Assembly (NCBI GenBank): GCA_025200525.1
Contig: CM045762.1
Location: forward strand, 104,186,682 to 104,250,681
Length of the DNA: 64,000 nt
Direction of reading: 5' to 3'
Source: Camellia lanceoleosa
Lineage: Eukaryota; Streptophyta; Magnoliopsida; Ericales; Theaceae
How positions within the stretch are numbered: position 1 is the stretch's first letter; each line of letters starts with the position of its first letter. This document shows positions 23,901-35,720 of the stretch, piece by piece. The notes beneath the pieces were generated by a model, which did not search any database, was not told the DNA's origin, and was given only the letters and a program-made list of their open reading frames with translations. The translations under genes were made by a program, and so were the position numbers.

Positions 23901-26900
23901 TCATATTCACAGATATCATGTTGTTCAGACATATAGAAGGCTCATTCATATAAATTCGGAAAAACTTGCCACATTGGAAACATTTAGAAAATAACGTATA
24001 TAAAAATATTTTTATTAAGATATTACTTACTTACATTGATTTGGTTGTTAACACGTCTTCGCGGATGAACTTACATATCACATAAACATGTACATACTTT
24101 GAGGCTCGTTGCTTAATCAAATCATTCTTAACTTATTCAATTATCTTATGTCAAGTTCTTACTCATTAATTCTTTTGGGAGGCTCAATTCATGTCTAAGA
24201 ATGCTTAGAAAGGAATAAGAATGCAAATGTGATCAGAATATAACTTTTCAAAATATGTTGAAACAAGGCACTTCGCTCGAGCGCATGAATGGTTGCTCGA
24301 GCGGACCACATGGTCTACAAAAGTACTGGATGGTTTGAATCTAGGCTCGATGGTCACCGAGGCAATGTTCAAAATAACCGAGATCGCTCAAGTGGTCACT
24401 TGGTCACTTGAGCGGTCACTAGGTCGTTCGAGCCATGTGCAGTCGTTGGCAAAAATACTGGACGCATGAAATGTGCGCTCAAGCGGTAGTTTCACAGCTT
24501 GAGCGATGTGGTCGAATTCTGGATTTTCCAGAACAGAATTTAAGCTTCAAAACACAAATTCAATGCCATAAACCCTTGCATGATATGTCCTAAACCATGA
24601 ATGCTCCTTCAAAAACATGAATGCCAAACCAATTCCAAACCTTATGTTCAAAACCATTGTCAATTCTCAAAATAAAACTCAACTCTTCATAATCCAACCA
24701 TGCATGCAAGGAATTCAATTATTTTCTTTCAAAATGTTTACATATACAATATTGAGTGTAAATTCTTGAAGAACTCTTAAAATCAACGAGTATGAATTCC
24801 ATGCATGTAAGAATTCTTGAAAACCAAACTCAAAAATGATGAAATATGTATGCATATATGAATTAACTTCAATTTCACCATCCTTAACTTAATTCTTGTG
24901 TTCATCTTCCTTATCTTCTTGAATTCACATATTTGATGACTTAAATTCATGAATTGAGAGTTAAACACTAATCTAAGGCCTTCAATTTAGTTCAATCTAG
25001 CAAGAATTTGAGTTCTATTTCACAATTCTTCAATCCCTTTGCAAAAATCCAAGCTTTCTAGCTCCTCTCTCTCTAGAATGGCCTTACTCTCTCTCTAGAA
25101 CTCTTCTCAAATTTTTTGAGCTCAAAATAATGAAATCTCTAATCTTAACACATATATATAAGAGTTGATTAGCTTAAGGTGCTAATTAAGGCTTAAGCTC
25201 ACTAATTACACTTAAGTTAGTTTAATCAAAACATAATTTTTCTCAACTGAATCAAATTTTAATCAAACTTTCCAATTAGGCTCTAAAAATTATGTCATTC
25301 TAATTAAACTTATCGATTTAGGTTTCTAAAGTCATTAAGATCTTCAATTTCAGATTTTAGGCAGAGATCACAACACATATTCAAACAATGAATAGATATG
25401 CATTCATATACACATTAAACACATAAATAACATTCAAAATTAAATAAATAAACGCATATTACATAATGGGGTCATGACTTATCTTTTCGTTGAAATATTT
25501 GACATGATGCTGTCATGACTTATCTTTTCATTGAAATATTTGACATGAGTGCATAGTTCTGTTAATTGGTGTTAGAAACATGTGAAACCAAGTTTTATTT
25601 CCACCATCTGTATTTCAGTTTCTATGCATGTTTATTGGGATAGATTAATTAGTTAACCCCATGTCTGAAACAATCTTGAAACGGTTCGCTCTACCAACTT
25701 GGTGAACTGATATTTCTACAACATTATTTTGGTCAAGCATTAGTGTCCAATGCTCCAATTAGGCACATTTATTGTCCAAATTTTATACGAGCTCGTTAGA
25801 ATGTATTAAAATATAATGACAAAAGTCTTTCAGAGGCTATTATACATTATGTAGTTGTTTTTAACATTTTGTTGCTTCGATTCAGGTGACCTATGGTCAG
25901 GTTCTGAGGGTGGAGTTATAAAGATTTGGCCGTGGGAAGCGATTGATAAATCTCTCTCTCTCTCGCCAGAGGAAAAACACATGGCTACATTACTGGTGGA
26001 AAGATCAGCCATTGACCTTAGAAGCCAAGTTACGGTTAATGGTGCCTGTAGTATATCTTCTTCAGATGTGAAGTGCTTGTTATCTGATAATGTTAGAGCT
26101 AAAGTGTGGGCAGCTGGGTCTTTATCCTTCTCCTTGTGGTAGGTTTGCACATTATACATGGTCACCTTTAGAGTAATCTATTGCTGGACTGTACATTATT
26201 GATCCAGTAAGTTAGCAACCTTGCTTCTTGTTTGGAGATTGTTAAATCCACAACCTTTTAGGTTGCAACCACAGATCTCCCTGTTGAGAGAAGGGGCTAT
26301 GAATACAATCATAATAATTATGGACCTGACCTAGCAATCTCTTTTTAGTGATTTATTGGCTTCTTCTTCTTCTTCCTTTTTTTTTTAAAATTTTTTTAAT
26401 TTATATATATATATATATATAAAGGAAAACCTTACTTTTCCGTTCCATTTTTCTTGCTTGAAAAATTGAGGGACAAAATGCACAGCTTTCTGAATGTGTT
26501 GTTACTTGTGAAGGAAATTTTGTATTTCATTTGTCAATCTTAATTATCCTGATAGTTGGTGAAATGCAGGGACGCTCGTACAAGGGAACTTGTAAAAGTA
26601 TATAATGTAGATGGTCAGACTGACAATAAAGGTGAAGTGTCATCGGTTCCAGATCAAGTAGCTGAAGATGAGATGAACGTGAAGTTTGTTTCCAAATCAA
26701 AAAAGGAGAAAAACCAAGGAAGTAGCTTTCTGCAACGTTCACGTAATGCTATAATGGGAGCTGCAGATGCTGTTCGTCGGGTTGCTACTAAGGGTACGGG
26801 GGCATTTGCAGAAGATGCTAAAAGAATAGAAGCACTAGTGCTAACTGTGGATGGAATGATATGGAGTGGATCTTCGAATGGCTTACTTGTGCAGTGGGAT

Positions 26901-29900
26901 GGAAATGGAAATCGCTTGCAAGATTTCCATCATCATCCTTGTACTGTTCAATGCTTTTGCACTTTGGGGTCACGAATATGGGTTGGTTATGTGAGTGGTA
27001 TGGTCCAGATACTAGATCTGGAAGGAAATCTAATTGCAGGTTGGGTTGCTCATAATAATCCTATAATAAAATTAGTAGTTGGGAGAGATTATGTTTTTAG
27101 TTTGGCTACTCATGGTGGCATACGTGGATGGAACATCTCATCTCCTGGACCAATAGATAACATACTGCGGTCAGATTTGGCTAAAAACGAACTAATGTAC
27201 AAAAGACAAGAAAATGTTAAAATATTAGTTGGCACATGGAATGTTGGTCAAGGAAGAGCCTCTCATGATGCACTTATGTCATGGCTGGGTTCTGTAGTGT
27301 CTGATGTTGGCATTGTTGTTGTTGGGTTGCAAGAGGTGGAAATGGGTGCAGGTTTTTTGGCAATGTCTGCAGCAAAAGAAACTGTAAGACTGTCTTGAAC
27401 TTATTTTGCTTCTTGTTGAAAATCTCAATGTGGAAGAACTTCATTTGAAATTGTTTTCTAAATTAAGAGAAAAATTAAAATTTTGGACATATTTTTGTGC
27501 CTGAAGTTGGTTAACATCGTCAAGTGGATTGTCACTGTAGTTCACTGACTTTGGAACTCTTCTTTCCTTTTATTTTATTTTTAATTTTTGTCTTAATAAC
27601 ATAAGAATACCAGCACATTAACCTTTTAACCTTGCATCATTGAATAGAAGGACTTGGCTTGAAATGCTTCTGAAAGTTGGTGGCGGTATAGTGTGTGGAT
27701 ACGTCCTTGTCACTTTTCATATAATATAGTATGTTGTACTGAAATAGAAGTAAATTAAATGGGATGTGGAGAAAAGGGATTTCTCTCTTTCGCTCCATGT
27801 TGGCAGAAACTGTAAAATGTAAGCTCTTTCTTCCTCATCACATGTTAAGTATTTACAGTCCAAGTTGGATGTGTGTTGGATACCAGCTATGATACATAGA
27901 TTCAAGTATGGGTGTCAGTTGTGGGTATGTGTCTAAAAGCCCGATTCATCTCATCTCCAAGGGCACAGGAACACAACAACAAATTCATATTTTATAATAT
28001 ACTTTTTTTTTTTTCCCCTTTCCTAGGGTGAAATGGTGTTCACTAGATGTGATAGAGCATTTCATTCCTAATATGGGGGTTTTATGCATAGATTTATGGT
28101 AAACTTTAATTACAAAATATGTTTGCTAGGTGATTTCCGACTACACATGTCGAACACATGTCCCAAACCCCAAATATCAAGTGTCTGACTTGGATACCTC
28201 ATACATTTAGAAGATTCCATGTAACATAGATACCAGAGTTGGACACATCCATCCTCGTACCCATGATATTATGTGGTGATGTGGGCAAGCTAGGGGGAAC
28301 AGAAGAGTCTATGTAACAAGAATCCCTGTTCACATTCAAATTTCTAATTATTCTTGCTGATTATTCATTGAATCCTTAAAATAAGCTGCACAAATTTTTA
28401 ATTTTTTACGATTGTAATTTGTTTAGGTTTTCCTGGTCTAGTTGACTTTGTATAATTGCAAGATGCAATTGATGTTTACTAATTCTCTCTCTCTCTCTCT
28501 CTCTCTCTCAGAATTGTGTATGCTCATAACATCATATGTATGATTTGCTCACTGGTTTTTATGTCAATTGTAGGTAGGACTTGAAGGGAGTTCTGTTGGG
28601 CAATGGTGGCAGGACACAATTGGAAAGATCTTGGATGAAGGATCGAATTTTGAACGCGTAGGATCTAGACAGCTGGCAGGCTTGCTAATAGCTATCTGGT
28701 AAGTGTTTAATGTTTATCATTGGAAGATCACTAGGTGGTCTGGTTTCATTTTTGTAATGGGAGTCAAACCTGTTACATACAGTTGGTCTCTTGGTTCCTC
28801 TTAAAGTATATTTGATAAGGTATCTTTTTTCTGCCTAAAATGTTCTCATTAGGGCTTCTACCTTTTTTACTGCTTTATTCCTTATGCTATGGTTGATATT
28901 TCTTGCCTCTAGGGTAAGAAAGACTCTTAGAACATATGTTGGGGACTTGGATGTTGCAGCTGTTGCTTGTGGCTTAGGTCGTGCAATTGGTAATAAGGTA
29001 TGTCTTTCTTCACTGTGATCATTTGTGATGTCTTTGAGATTTTTCATGCCATTTTTTCTTTTCATTTTCCAATGGTGGTATAACATGATACTGTGTAGCT
29101 GGCATGTGCCTGATAACTATTTCTTAATGGTGTCCTGCCTCATTGTCACTTATTAATTAGATTTGCTCAAAGTCTTGTACTACTCAGTTCCTATGCCATT
29201 CTTAGCAATTTGGCTTGTGTGCTTGAAAATGAGATCGAGTGTTTGGAAGAATAGTTGACTTACATTATTCTAATCTATTGTCACATAATGGTAGTTTCAT
29301 TATTTATGCTCAGGGCTTGGATTTAGAGGTGTTAGCCTGCTCTATGCCTATGGACCTCATGGTTTATCATCCCACTTTTTGAGATTCAGTAAACTAAGCT
29401 TGGAAGTTTAATGGATAATAGTTATCCGATGGGTTTGGTATTTCACTTTCCTGAGTTTGAATCCTCTGAAGTAATATTTCACCCTTTTATTTCATCTATT
29501 AACTATTGAACTCGACTGTCGGAGTAATCAGATTGTACATCAATAAGGATGTCAAGGAGGTGCTTTGCAATATAGTAAAACATAGAGTCAATCTAGAGAC
29601 AACAGAATCCAATTTCTTGTTCCCCTCTTTTCATTCTTCTATCTGTACCTTCTGATCCAAAACACTTTCCAAAAGAATCCTCTTATCTGTCGTTCAATTG
29701 CAACTCTAGGAATCACAACTTTATTTATTTGTACTTAATTTATTTTTCTCCCACTAATTCAGCAAAAGTATGAGACAGTAGAGTCAATAACTCATAATAG
29801 CCATACAATTGCTACATGTGATAAATGCTCGTGTCTTCATATAAAACATTTTTGTAAGCATGATGCGGTACCTGTTCAGTTCATGTTCTGGTAGTTTGAT

Positions 29901-32789
29901 GATATGGTGCAGTCTGGTCTAGGTTATAAAAATTAAATGTAATTATGGGGTCACGATAAGTTGGAGTGGTGGCACATTAATGAAAGCAAGTTATACACTA
30001 GTAGGCAAAATATGTTTTAACAAGATGTTGAATGCAGTGTGGTTGACTTGCAGAAGGTTTTCCTTCAGCAATAAGTGTCAGGTGTTTATGTTACGATAAA
30101 TTTTGTTTTGATTTTGATTATATGACACTAGTGAAACAGTATGCTCTGTACAAAACAGGTTGAATGTTAGTGATATATCACATTTCAATGAATTAGACAA
30201 AAAAAAAAAAAAACAGAATCCCTAAGTTCTAGTTGATTGCATCTGTTATAGTAATGAGACCAGGCTATTATTTGCTGATAATAACTTCATGTGGTTGCAA
30301 ACTTGTCTCAGTTCTATGACTTCTATGGTGGACAAGATGCAAGATCTCTTTCATTTTTCGTTTCTCTTATGGTCCAATTATGGCCATATGTATATATAAG
30401 CACTTACAATATTCTTGCAAGAGCGAAAAGTTGCTATGCAACTGAAAGTTGTCATCCAAAATGAGGCAGAAAGCTAATGTTTGAGCTTGATTAACCAGTT
30501 TATTATGCATCTTTTTCTTCTTTGCTCTTTTTTCATAATTTCTTGTTAACCTTTGATTTATATGGCTATATATGTCTCTGAACAGGGGGGTGTAGGTTTG
30601 AGGTTGAGAGTATATGATCGCATAATGTGCTTTGTTAACTGTCACTTGGCTGCACATTTGGAAGCAGTTAATCGCCGCAATGCCGACTTTGATCATATTT
30701 ATCGGACAATGGTCTTCAGCCGCTCATCCAACCTCCTTAATACTGCTGCTGGTATGGTGCCATACCTGTTTTTGTCTTGCTCTCTTGCCTTCTCCACATA
30801 TTTATTTTGGCTACTTTATTCTTCTGGCTTGCCATTGGTCCTCTCTGTTGCAGTTGGTGCCTCAACTTCTGTTCAAATGCTTCGTGGTACAAATGTAAGA
30901 CCATATTCTGATTTTTCATTCTCAAGTTAATTCTCTTGTTTCTAAATCACTGGCTTTTCATTTAAAATGTCTATTCTGCTTTAACAGGATGGGGAAAAAA
31001 ATCCCGAAGAGGGAAGACCAGATTTAGCTGATGCTGATATGGTCATATTTCTGGGTGATTTTAATTATCGGCTTTTTGGAATATCTTATGATGAAGCAAG
31101 GGATTTTGTTTCACAAAGAAGCTTTGACTGGCTTAGAGAAAAGGATCAACTTAGAGCAGAGATGAAAGCTGGCAAAGTTTTTCAAGGAATGCGTGAGGCA
31201 CTCATCAAATTTCCTCCTACTTACAAGTTTGAAAGGGGAAAAGCAGGTTTAGGAGGTATGATGTGATGATAGTGGTATATTATCGTCCTTGGAACTTTTT
31301 ACCAACTTAGTTTTAGAAGTGAATATCTCTTCCAGTTACAGAAGTTGTTTGTTCGGAAGGACCACAGTTGGCATTTGCCTTTCAAAGGGTTTATCCTATA
31401 CTACACTCTGGGTTGGCCCAAAAGCATTGATATTGAATGATGCTTTTTTTTTTTTGGTGTGTGTGTGTGTGTATGTGTGTGTCTATCCTTTTCAGGATAT
31501 GATTCTGGAGAGAAGAAGCGCATTCCTGCTTGGTGTGACAGGATACTATATCGTGACAACCGGTCATCTTCTACATCGGAGTCCACTTTAGAGTGCCCCG
31601 TAGTAGCTTCAATATTGCAGTAGGTTTTCTGTTTATTTATTTATTTATTTTTTTGGCTTGTTCAGTTTTAAAACTAGTTATATCTCCTTCTACTTGATAG
31701 GTATGAGGCTTGTATGGATGTGACAGAAAGTGATCACAAACCTGTGCGGTGCAAACTCAATGTTGAGATTGCACGTGTTGATAGATCAGTAAGGAGAGAA
31801 GAGTTTGGGAAGGTTATGAAAAGCAATGATAAAATCAGGTCTTTACTTCAAGAATTATGTTTCGTCCCAGAAACGGTTGTCAGTACCAACAACATTACCC
31901 TTCAAAACCAAGATACATCCGTTCTAAAAATCACCAACAAAAGCGGGGCAGATAATGCTATATTTCAAATTATATGTGAAGGTCAGTCTACCATTAAAGA
32001 GGATGAACAACCTACAGAGTATTATCCAAGAGCTTCCTTTGGTTTTCCCCGTTGGCTTGAGGTAGTAATAATGCTTCGTTTTTTAGTTTTTTTTTTTTTT
32101 TCTTTCTCCTGATGATGATCTCCTTAATGATTATTTTCTTAATAATAATAATAATAATAATGTTATTTTTATTCTTATTCTTATTATTATGTTTTATTTT
32201 TTGTTAGGTGTCACCAGCAGCTGGGATAATCAAACCTGATCAAGTAGTTGAGATCTTGGTACATCATGAAGAATTCCATACCCTAGAAGATTTTGTTGAT
32301 GGGGTTCCACAAAGCTGGTGGTCTGAAGACACCAGAGATAAAGAAGTGATATTGGTGGTGAATGTAAAAGGCAGTTGCTCAATTGAGACAAGATGTCATA
32401 GAGTTCGTGTGCGTCACTGCTTCTCAGCAGCAGCCAAGCCAGTCCTTGTTGATTCGAGAAATAACAGTTCTAGAAAATCCCGAGAGAATTCCCATCGCCT
32501 TCGGCATGTTGGCAGTGCCAATGATTTGGGTGATGAGCCTCGAAGTCTACATGGTACTGAAAATACAGGGAAAAAGAAAGAGAAAGAAACTGAAAATACA
32601 GGAAAAAAGAAAGAAAAGGAAACTGAAAATACAGGAAAAAAGAAAGAAAAAGAATCTGAAAATACAGGGAAAAAGAAAGAAAAAGAATCTGAACATACAG
32701 GGAAAAAGAAAGAAAAAGAATCTGAACATACAGGGAAAAAAAAAGAAAAAGAAACTGAAAAAAAAACAGGGAAAAAAATGGATAAATGA
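20981..32789 (+). CDS. FRA3: WD40-repeat inositol polyphosphate 5-phosphatase, FRA3-like (11 exons, 1208 aa)
   Basis: Removes the 5-phosphate from inositol polyphosphates and phosphoinositides. The WD40-5PTase group acts in secondary-wall synthesis and actin organisation in Arabidopsis. Exons: 20981-21788, 25886-26138, 26570-27383, 28574-28698, 28913-28997, 30586-30751, 30854-30894, 30988-31255, 31496-31619, 31701-32061, 32208-32789. All introns are GT-AG and phases join without stops. The N terminus has the [11 protein letters not shown] motif, then six WD-like blades (about residues 150-560). The catalytic domain follows: GTWNVGQG (575), LQEVEMG (about 607), [15 protein letters not shown] (785-792), RIPAWCDR (862-869) and SDHKP (905-909), so it should be active. 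The tail is a lysine-rich repeat (see 32559-32789). Intron 1 (4.1 kb) holds a MITE and a solo LTR. Exon 7 (41 bp) is the least certain. FRA3 is preferred over 5PTase12-14 from the N terminus and the [11 protein letters not shown] stretch. Confidence 0.92.
22069..22408 (+). mobile_element. Inverted-repeat MITE, copy A (in phosphatase intron 1)
   Basis: Starts 'ggtaaattataaatacaccc' and ends 'gatgtatttgtaatttatcc', which are inverted complements of about 30 bases (GGATAAATTACAAATACA type). The interior ('ctaatttcataacaaat', 'attaataaatcat') matches 41463-41813 and, inverted, 41888-42232. No coding. Confidence 0.8.
22605..22800. repeat. CAC/CCG-rich trinucleotide-like tract in phosphatase intron 1
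   Basis: Nearly 200 bases of imperfect (CCA)n, (CTACCG)n and (CCACCT)n. All three plus-strand frames stay open because of the repeat, so the proline-, threonine- and histidine-rich frames are not genes. Confidence 0.8.
23675..23890. repeat. Degenerate minisatellite with core GAACGACCTTAGGTCCA
   Basis: About six diverged units contain GAACGACCTNRGGTC, whose GACCT/AGGTC arms are inverted. It corresponds in position to the CGGCCTTCGGCC minisatellite of 16385-16790 and its units look related (AACGACCTT). Confidence 0.7.
24270..24510. repeat. Decayed CTCGAG-palindrome array
   Basis: Contains CGCTCGAGCG near 24274, TGCTCGAGCG near 24294 and later CGCTCAAG / CTTGAGCG variants, consistent with CpG decay of the core seen at 6104-6487. 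Confidence 0.75.
25471..25556. repeat. Tandem duplication of about 44 bp
   Basis: 'tcatgacttatcttttc' followed by 'ttgaaatatttgacatga' occurs twice in succession, differing at one or two bases. It abuts the end of the intron 1 LTR. Confidence 0.8.
28483..28510. repeat. (CT)n microsatellite in phosphatase intron 3
   Basis: Uninterrupted CT dinucleotides about 60 bases before the exon 4 acceptor. Other simple tracts in this gene are (TA)n at 26403-26420, (TG)n at 31457-31482 and (AAT)n at 32142-32160. Confidence 0.85.
32559..32789 (+). repeat. Coding tandem repeat at the C terminus of the phosphatase
   Basis: Six units of about 33 bp, each encoding (T/S)E(N/H)TGKKKEKE, followed by a shorter degenerate EKKTGKK copy and the stop. 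Units keep the reading frame and are nearly identical in DNA, which suggests recent expansion. The repeated lysine/glutamate tail is predicted to be disordered or helical. Confidence 0.9.
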
Positions 32790-33179
32790 AGTAGAGCCGG
32801 GAGGAGCGAAAACGGAATGCTTATCTACTCATGAGACAGCAGCAGTAAGAATGTTGATGTAAATACTTAGAAGGATTCATGGAGCTTAATTGAATCTCCA
32901 TTTCAGGTGTCTTGGTACCAAACCATTTTGTTCCATCATTTTCTCTTTTTTGTATATCAGGCCTTTCTTTTTTATTTTTTTGGCTTACACAATTCTCTGT
33001 CTGCAAGCTCTACTGTAATGTAAAGAAGGTACAAAAAAATCTTTGCTGTTACATATTCCATGAACTCTCTCATTGAAATTTGTGATGCCAATAAGCATTA
33101 TTCATAATGTGCTCTATATTAGCAAGTCATACCTTTGTGCCTATGTATATGTGGAAGTTTTTTTTTTTTTTTTGGGACA
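32790..33179 (+). other. Probable 3' untranslated and downstream region of the phosphatase gene
   Basis: Non-coding, T-rich sequence with 'ttgtgatgccaataag' near 33078. A clear poly(A) signal could not be fixed. Confidence 0.4.
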
Positions 33180-33199
33180 TGTATATGGGAAAAAGCGTC

Positions 33200-33395
33200 G
33201 TAGCTTGAATTGGAGAGGGCTCGAATGGCTCGAATGGGTGTTGGCTGGTCGTCTGTCCGGACAATCGAGTGAAAGATTGTTTACCACAGTTGTTATCTTT
33301 ATCGACCGCGACTGTTAGTCTCCTCGCCGGACGACCAGCTGGATGTCTGTCCGAACGACCGGCAAGATGAATTTCAAGCCATTCGAGCCAACCTC
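33200..33395. repeat. GC-rich imperfect inverted repeat (foldback island)
   Basis: TGGCTCGAATG (33226-33236) is exactly complementary to CATTCGAGCCA (33380-33390). Inner arms CTGGTCGTCTGTCCGG (33245-33260) and CCGGACGACCAG (33326-33337) also pair, and GCTTGAATT / AATTTCAAGC lie outside. It stands out in AT-rich surroundings downstream of the phosphatase gene. It may be a small foldback element. Confidence 0.6.
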
Positions 33396-33419
33396 ATATT
33401 CGGGCTACCAAGCATGTGC

Positions 33420-34470
33420 AAGTTTTGTTTTGCACAAATTGTTGCCTATTCCTTATTCTGCATTCCTCTAAATATCTTTGACCTAAGTTTGAATTAACCT
33501 CAAACAAGTAGGTTAGATCTCATAAATTTTTGTTAGACCTTGAAGTCTCCCTGATTTTGATTTTATTTTTAGTTTAAATAATTTTTTGAACTTCTAAAAA
33601 TAACTCGGATTGATTTGTCTTTTAGTGGAGCACTTAGCAACATTACTCACGTTGGTGATATTAATGAACTGTTAAGTTGGTTATTTTACGATTTTAAACT
33701 TTAAAATATCAAAATATTTGTTTTAGATAAAGTTTATATATTTTAAATCAGTCGTTCAAATTTACCAAACAAGCTTTGTATTGGATATAAACTTATGTTT
33801 ATTTATTTATTTTTAATAAGTTTTCCTAGTTTCAATTCTTGAGATTTTGAGACAATTTCTATATTGTAAAATTTTATAATTTCTTGAACAATTACATTTT
33901 TTTTTCTTTACTTTTTTTCGATTCACATAAAAAAGTAAAATATTTATAAAAAACATATATGAAAAAATTTCACTAAAAATAAAAATAAAAATATGTTCTT
34001 GTTTTATTTTTATTTTTATCTGTAATTGTTTTTAGATTTTTTTTTAATAAATATTTTATTTTTTAGATTCATTCGGATGATGTGCATCCGAAAAACTTAT
34101 TAAAAAAATAAAAAATAAAAAACTAAAATATGACATAAAAGTCATAAAAGACCAAAAAATGAAAAACAAAAAAACTCAAAAAATATTTTTCGAAACCAAA
34201 ACCAAGAAGGTTTCAACACATAAATATTTTTGATAACTTTAAACAGTGAATTAGGCGTTTTGTGAAAATTTTCAAAACTAAGCAAGGGACACTCATTTAT
34301 TGAATCTTTGTAGACATTTCAGTTTAATTTAATTTAATTTATTTTTTTTGGGAAAAAAAAAAATCTAATCATAAAATTCAGAATTAGTTTCACACAGGAA
34401 TTGTTTTTATTTTATAATATTGTATTTTCTTGTAAAAATATTCTTGACTAGCAAGAATATATCTTTTCCT
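33420..34470. other. AT-rich intergenic stretch, nothing recognised
   Basis: Low-complexity A/T-rich DNA between the two convergent genes. No gene, RNA or element ends seen. Confidence 0.45.
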
Positions 34471-34484
34471 TTTTTTAGATTTCT

Positions 34485-34592
34485 TTTTTTTTTTTGATCG
34501 GCAAAAGAAAAGACTTTATTGATGAAAGAAATGCATACAGAGTATGGAAAACTACATCAATAAAAAGGAGCTCGGAGCTACAAAAACTCTTC
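34485..34592 (-). mobile_element. 5'-truncated LINE-like retroposon tail, minus strand, with target duplication
   Basis: On the minus strand it ends 'atcaataaagtcttttctt' then 'ttgccgatc' and a poly(A) tract (T run at 34483-34495 on the plus strand). The direct repeat TTTTTTAGATTTCTT lies at 34471-34484 and again, with one extra A, at 34593-34608. This fits a short 5'-truncated LINE copy. Confidence 0.65.
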
Positions 34593-34609
34593 TTTTTTAA
34601 GATTTCTTG

Positions 34610-35126
34610 ATTAGCAAAAATTATTTTATTATAAATAAAGATGTAAGCCTTATATCAAGATGGTTGATTTTCGATTAATAAAAATAGAGAATTTTCTCAA
34701 TATTATTCGTTCATAGAGAGAGAGTATCTCTAGTTTGGATTTATTCGTGATTTGATCTAATTGGTTGCTCTTCTTTCCGATATGCTTCTCTGCATTAAAA
34801 CGTTAGTTTTATTATAACTATATGCAGAAAAGATTGCTCTCTTGAGCAGAAAACAGAGAAATAGTGGCAGGAACAAAAGGATTATCACAAGACTAAAGCA
34901 TAGAAAAAGGGATTCAAATTTAGATAGCTGATTGGAGTAGATCTCTCTCTCTCTCTCTCTCCCTTGTCTGAGTGAAATCCCAAGATGATGTTAACGTTTC
35001 AAAGAAACAAGTTACTCAGACTAAGCGGTACTCATTGGACTATGAACCTATGAGAGAAGCAAACACTTTTTTGTAAGAAATTCTCTCAAGTGTTATCTAA
35101 AGCTTCTGAATCTTACAAGGAGCAGC

Positions 35127-35157
<31 letters not shown>

Positions 35158-35720
35158 TTCCATGCTTTTTGACATTCTCATTTCAGTAAATGGATAATCA
35201 TTACTGATATTGTAATCCGTGTTTCAATTTTTTTGTTGTTATTGTCGTCGTCATCTACAACAACACATTGCAGCAGAAATGGAAGGAGAGGCACTGCTCT
35301 CGTAACGAAATGAGGAGAGGAGAGGGAAGGGAAGGAAAAAAGGAATGCGTATAGAGGTGAGGTGGGAAGTCTATATAACAAGTGAGGGGTATTATGGTCT
35401 CAAGGCAACGCAATGTAATTATATCGAAACTGCGAGGTCATTTGTATTTACTCCAAAACTCAGGGAGATTAGTGTAACTTACTTTTAAATTAAATGTTCT
35501 AACCAAACCAAAAACTAGTAGGTACTGAAAGGGCTAGAGGAAAAGAACAGGAATATAATTATGTATACTTATAAATGCAGATAAACAACTATGATACAGA
35601 ATTGGATTATGCAGAGACATACATGCAGATTCATCAATCACGGGTACCTTCTTGTTTGCAATCCAACTCCTCATCGTCGTTTCAATCTTCTTTTCTATTT
35701 CTCCAAAATTTTGTTTGCTT
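34610..35720. other. Intergenic region between the convergent genes, with CT microsatellites
   Basis: (CT)n tracts at 34940-34962 and 35128-35153. The part at 35390-35490 ('cagggagattagtgtaactta') resembles the end of a MITE related to those at 41463-42232. No supported gene. Confidence 0.45.

Larger units (their letters stand above)
23168..25474 (-). mobile_element. LTR of the CTCGAG-array family, inverted, inside phosphatase intron 1
   Basis: Begins TGTCATGACCC like the copy at 15860 and runs, on the minus strand, through a decayed CTCGAG array (24510-24270), 'gtaagtaatatct' (about 24025), a minisatellite (23890-23675) and 'ttattcactaggtg' (about 23620) to the conserved end. The minus-strand 5' end near 25474 is poorly defined and no matching 5 bp duplication was found. 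It abuts a 44 bp tandem duplication (25471-25556), so this end may be rearranged. Confidence 0.7.

Noticed and set aside
30752..30853. Retention of intron 6 as coding sequence
   Set aside because: The interval is open in frame, but it has GT...AG ends, is T-rich and hydrophobic in a soluble catalytic domain, and skipping it gives a better family match.
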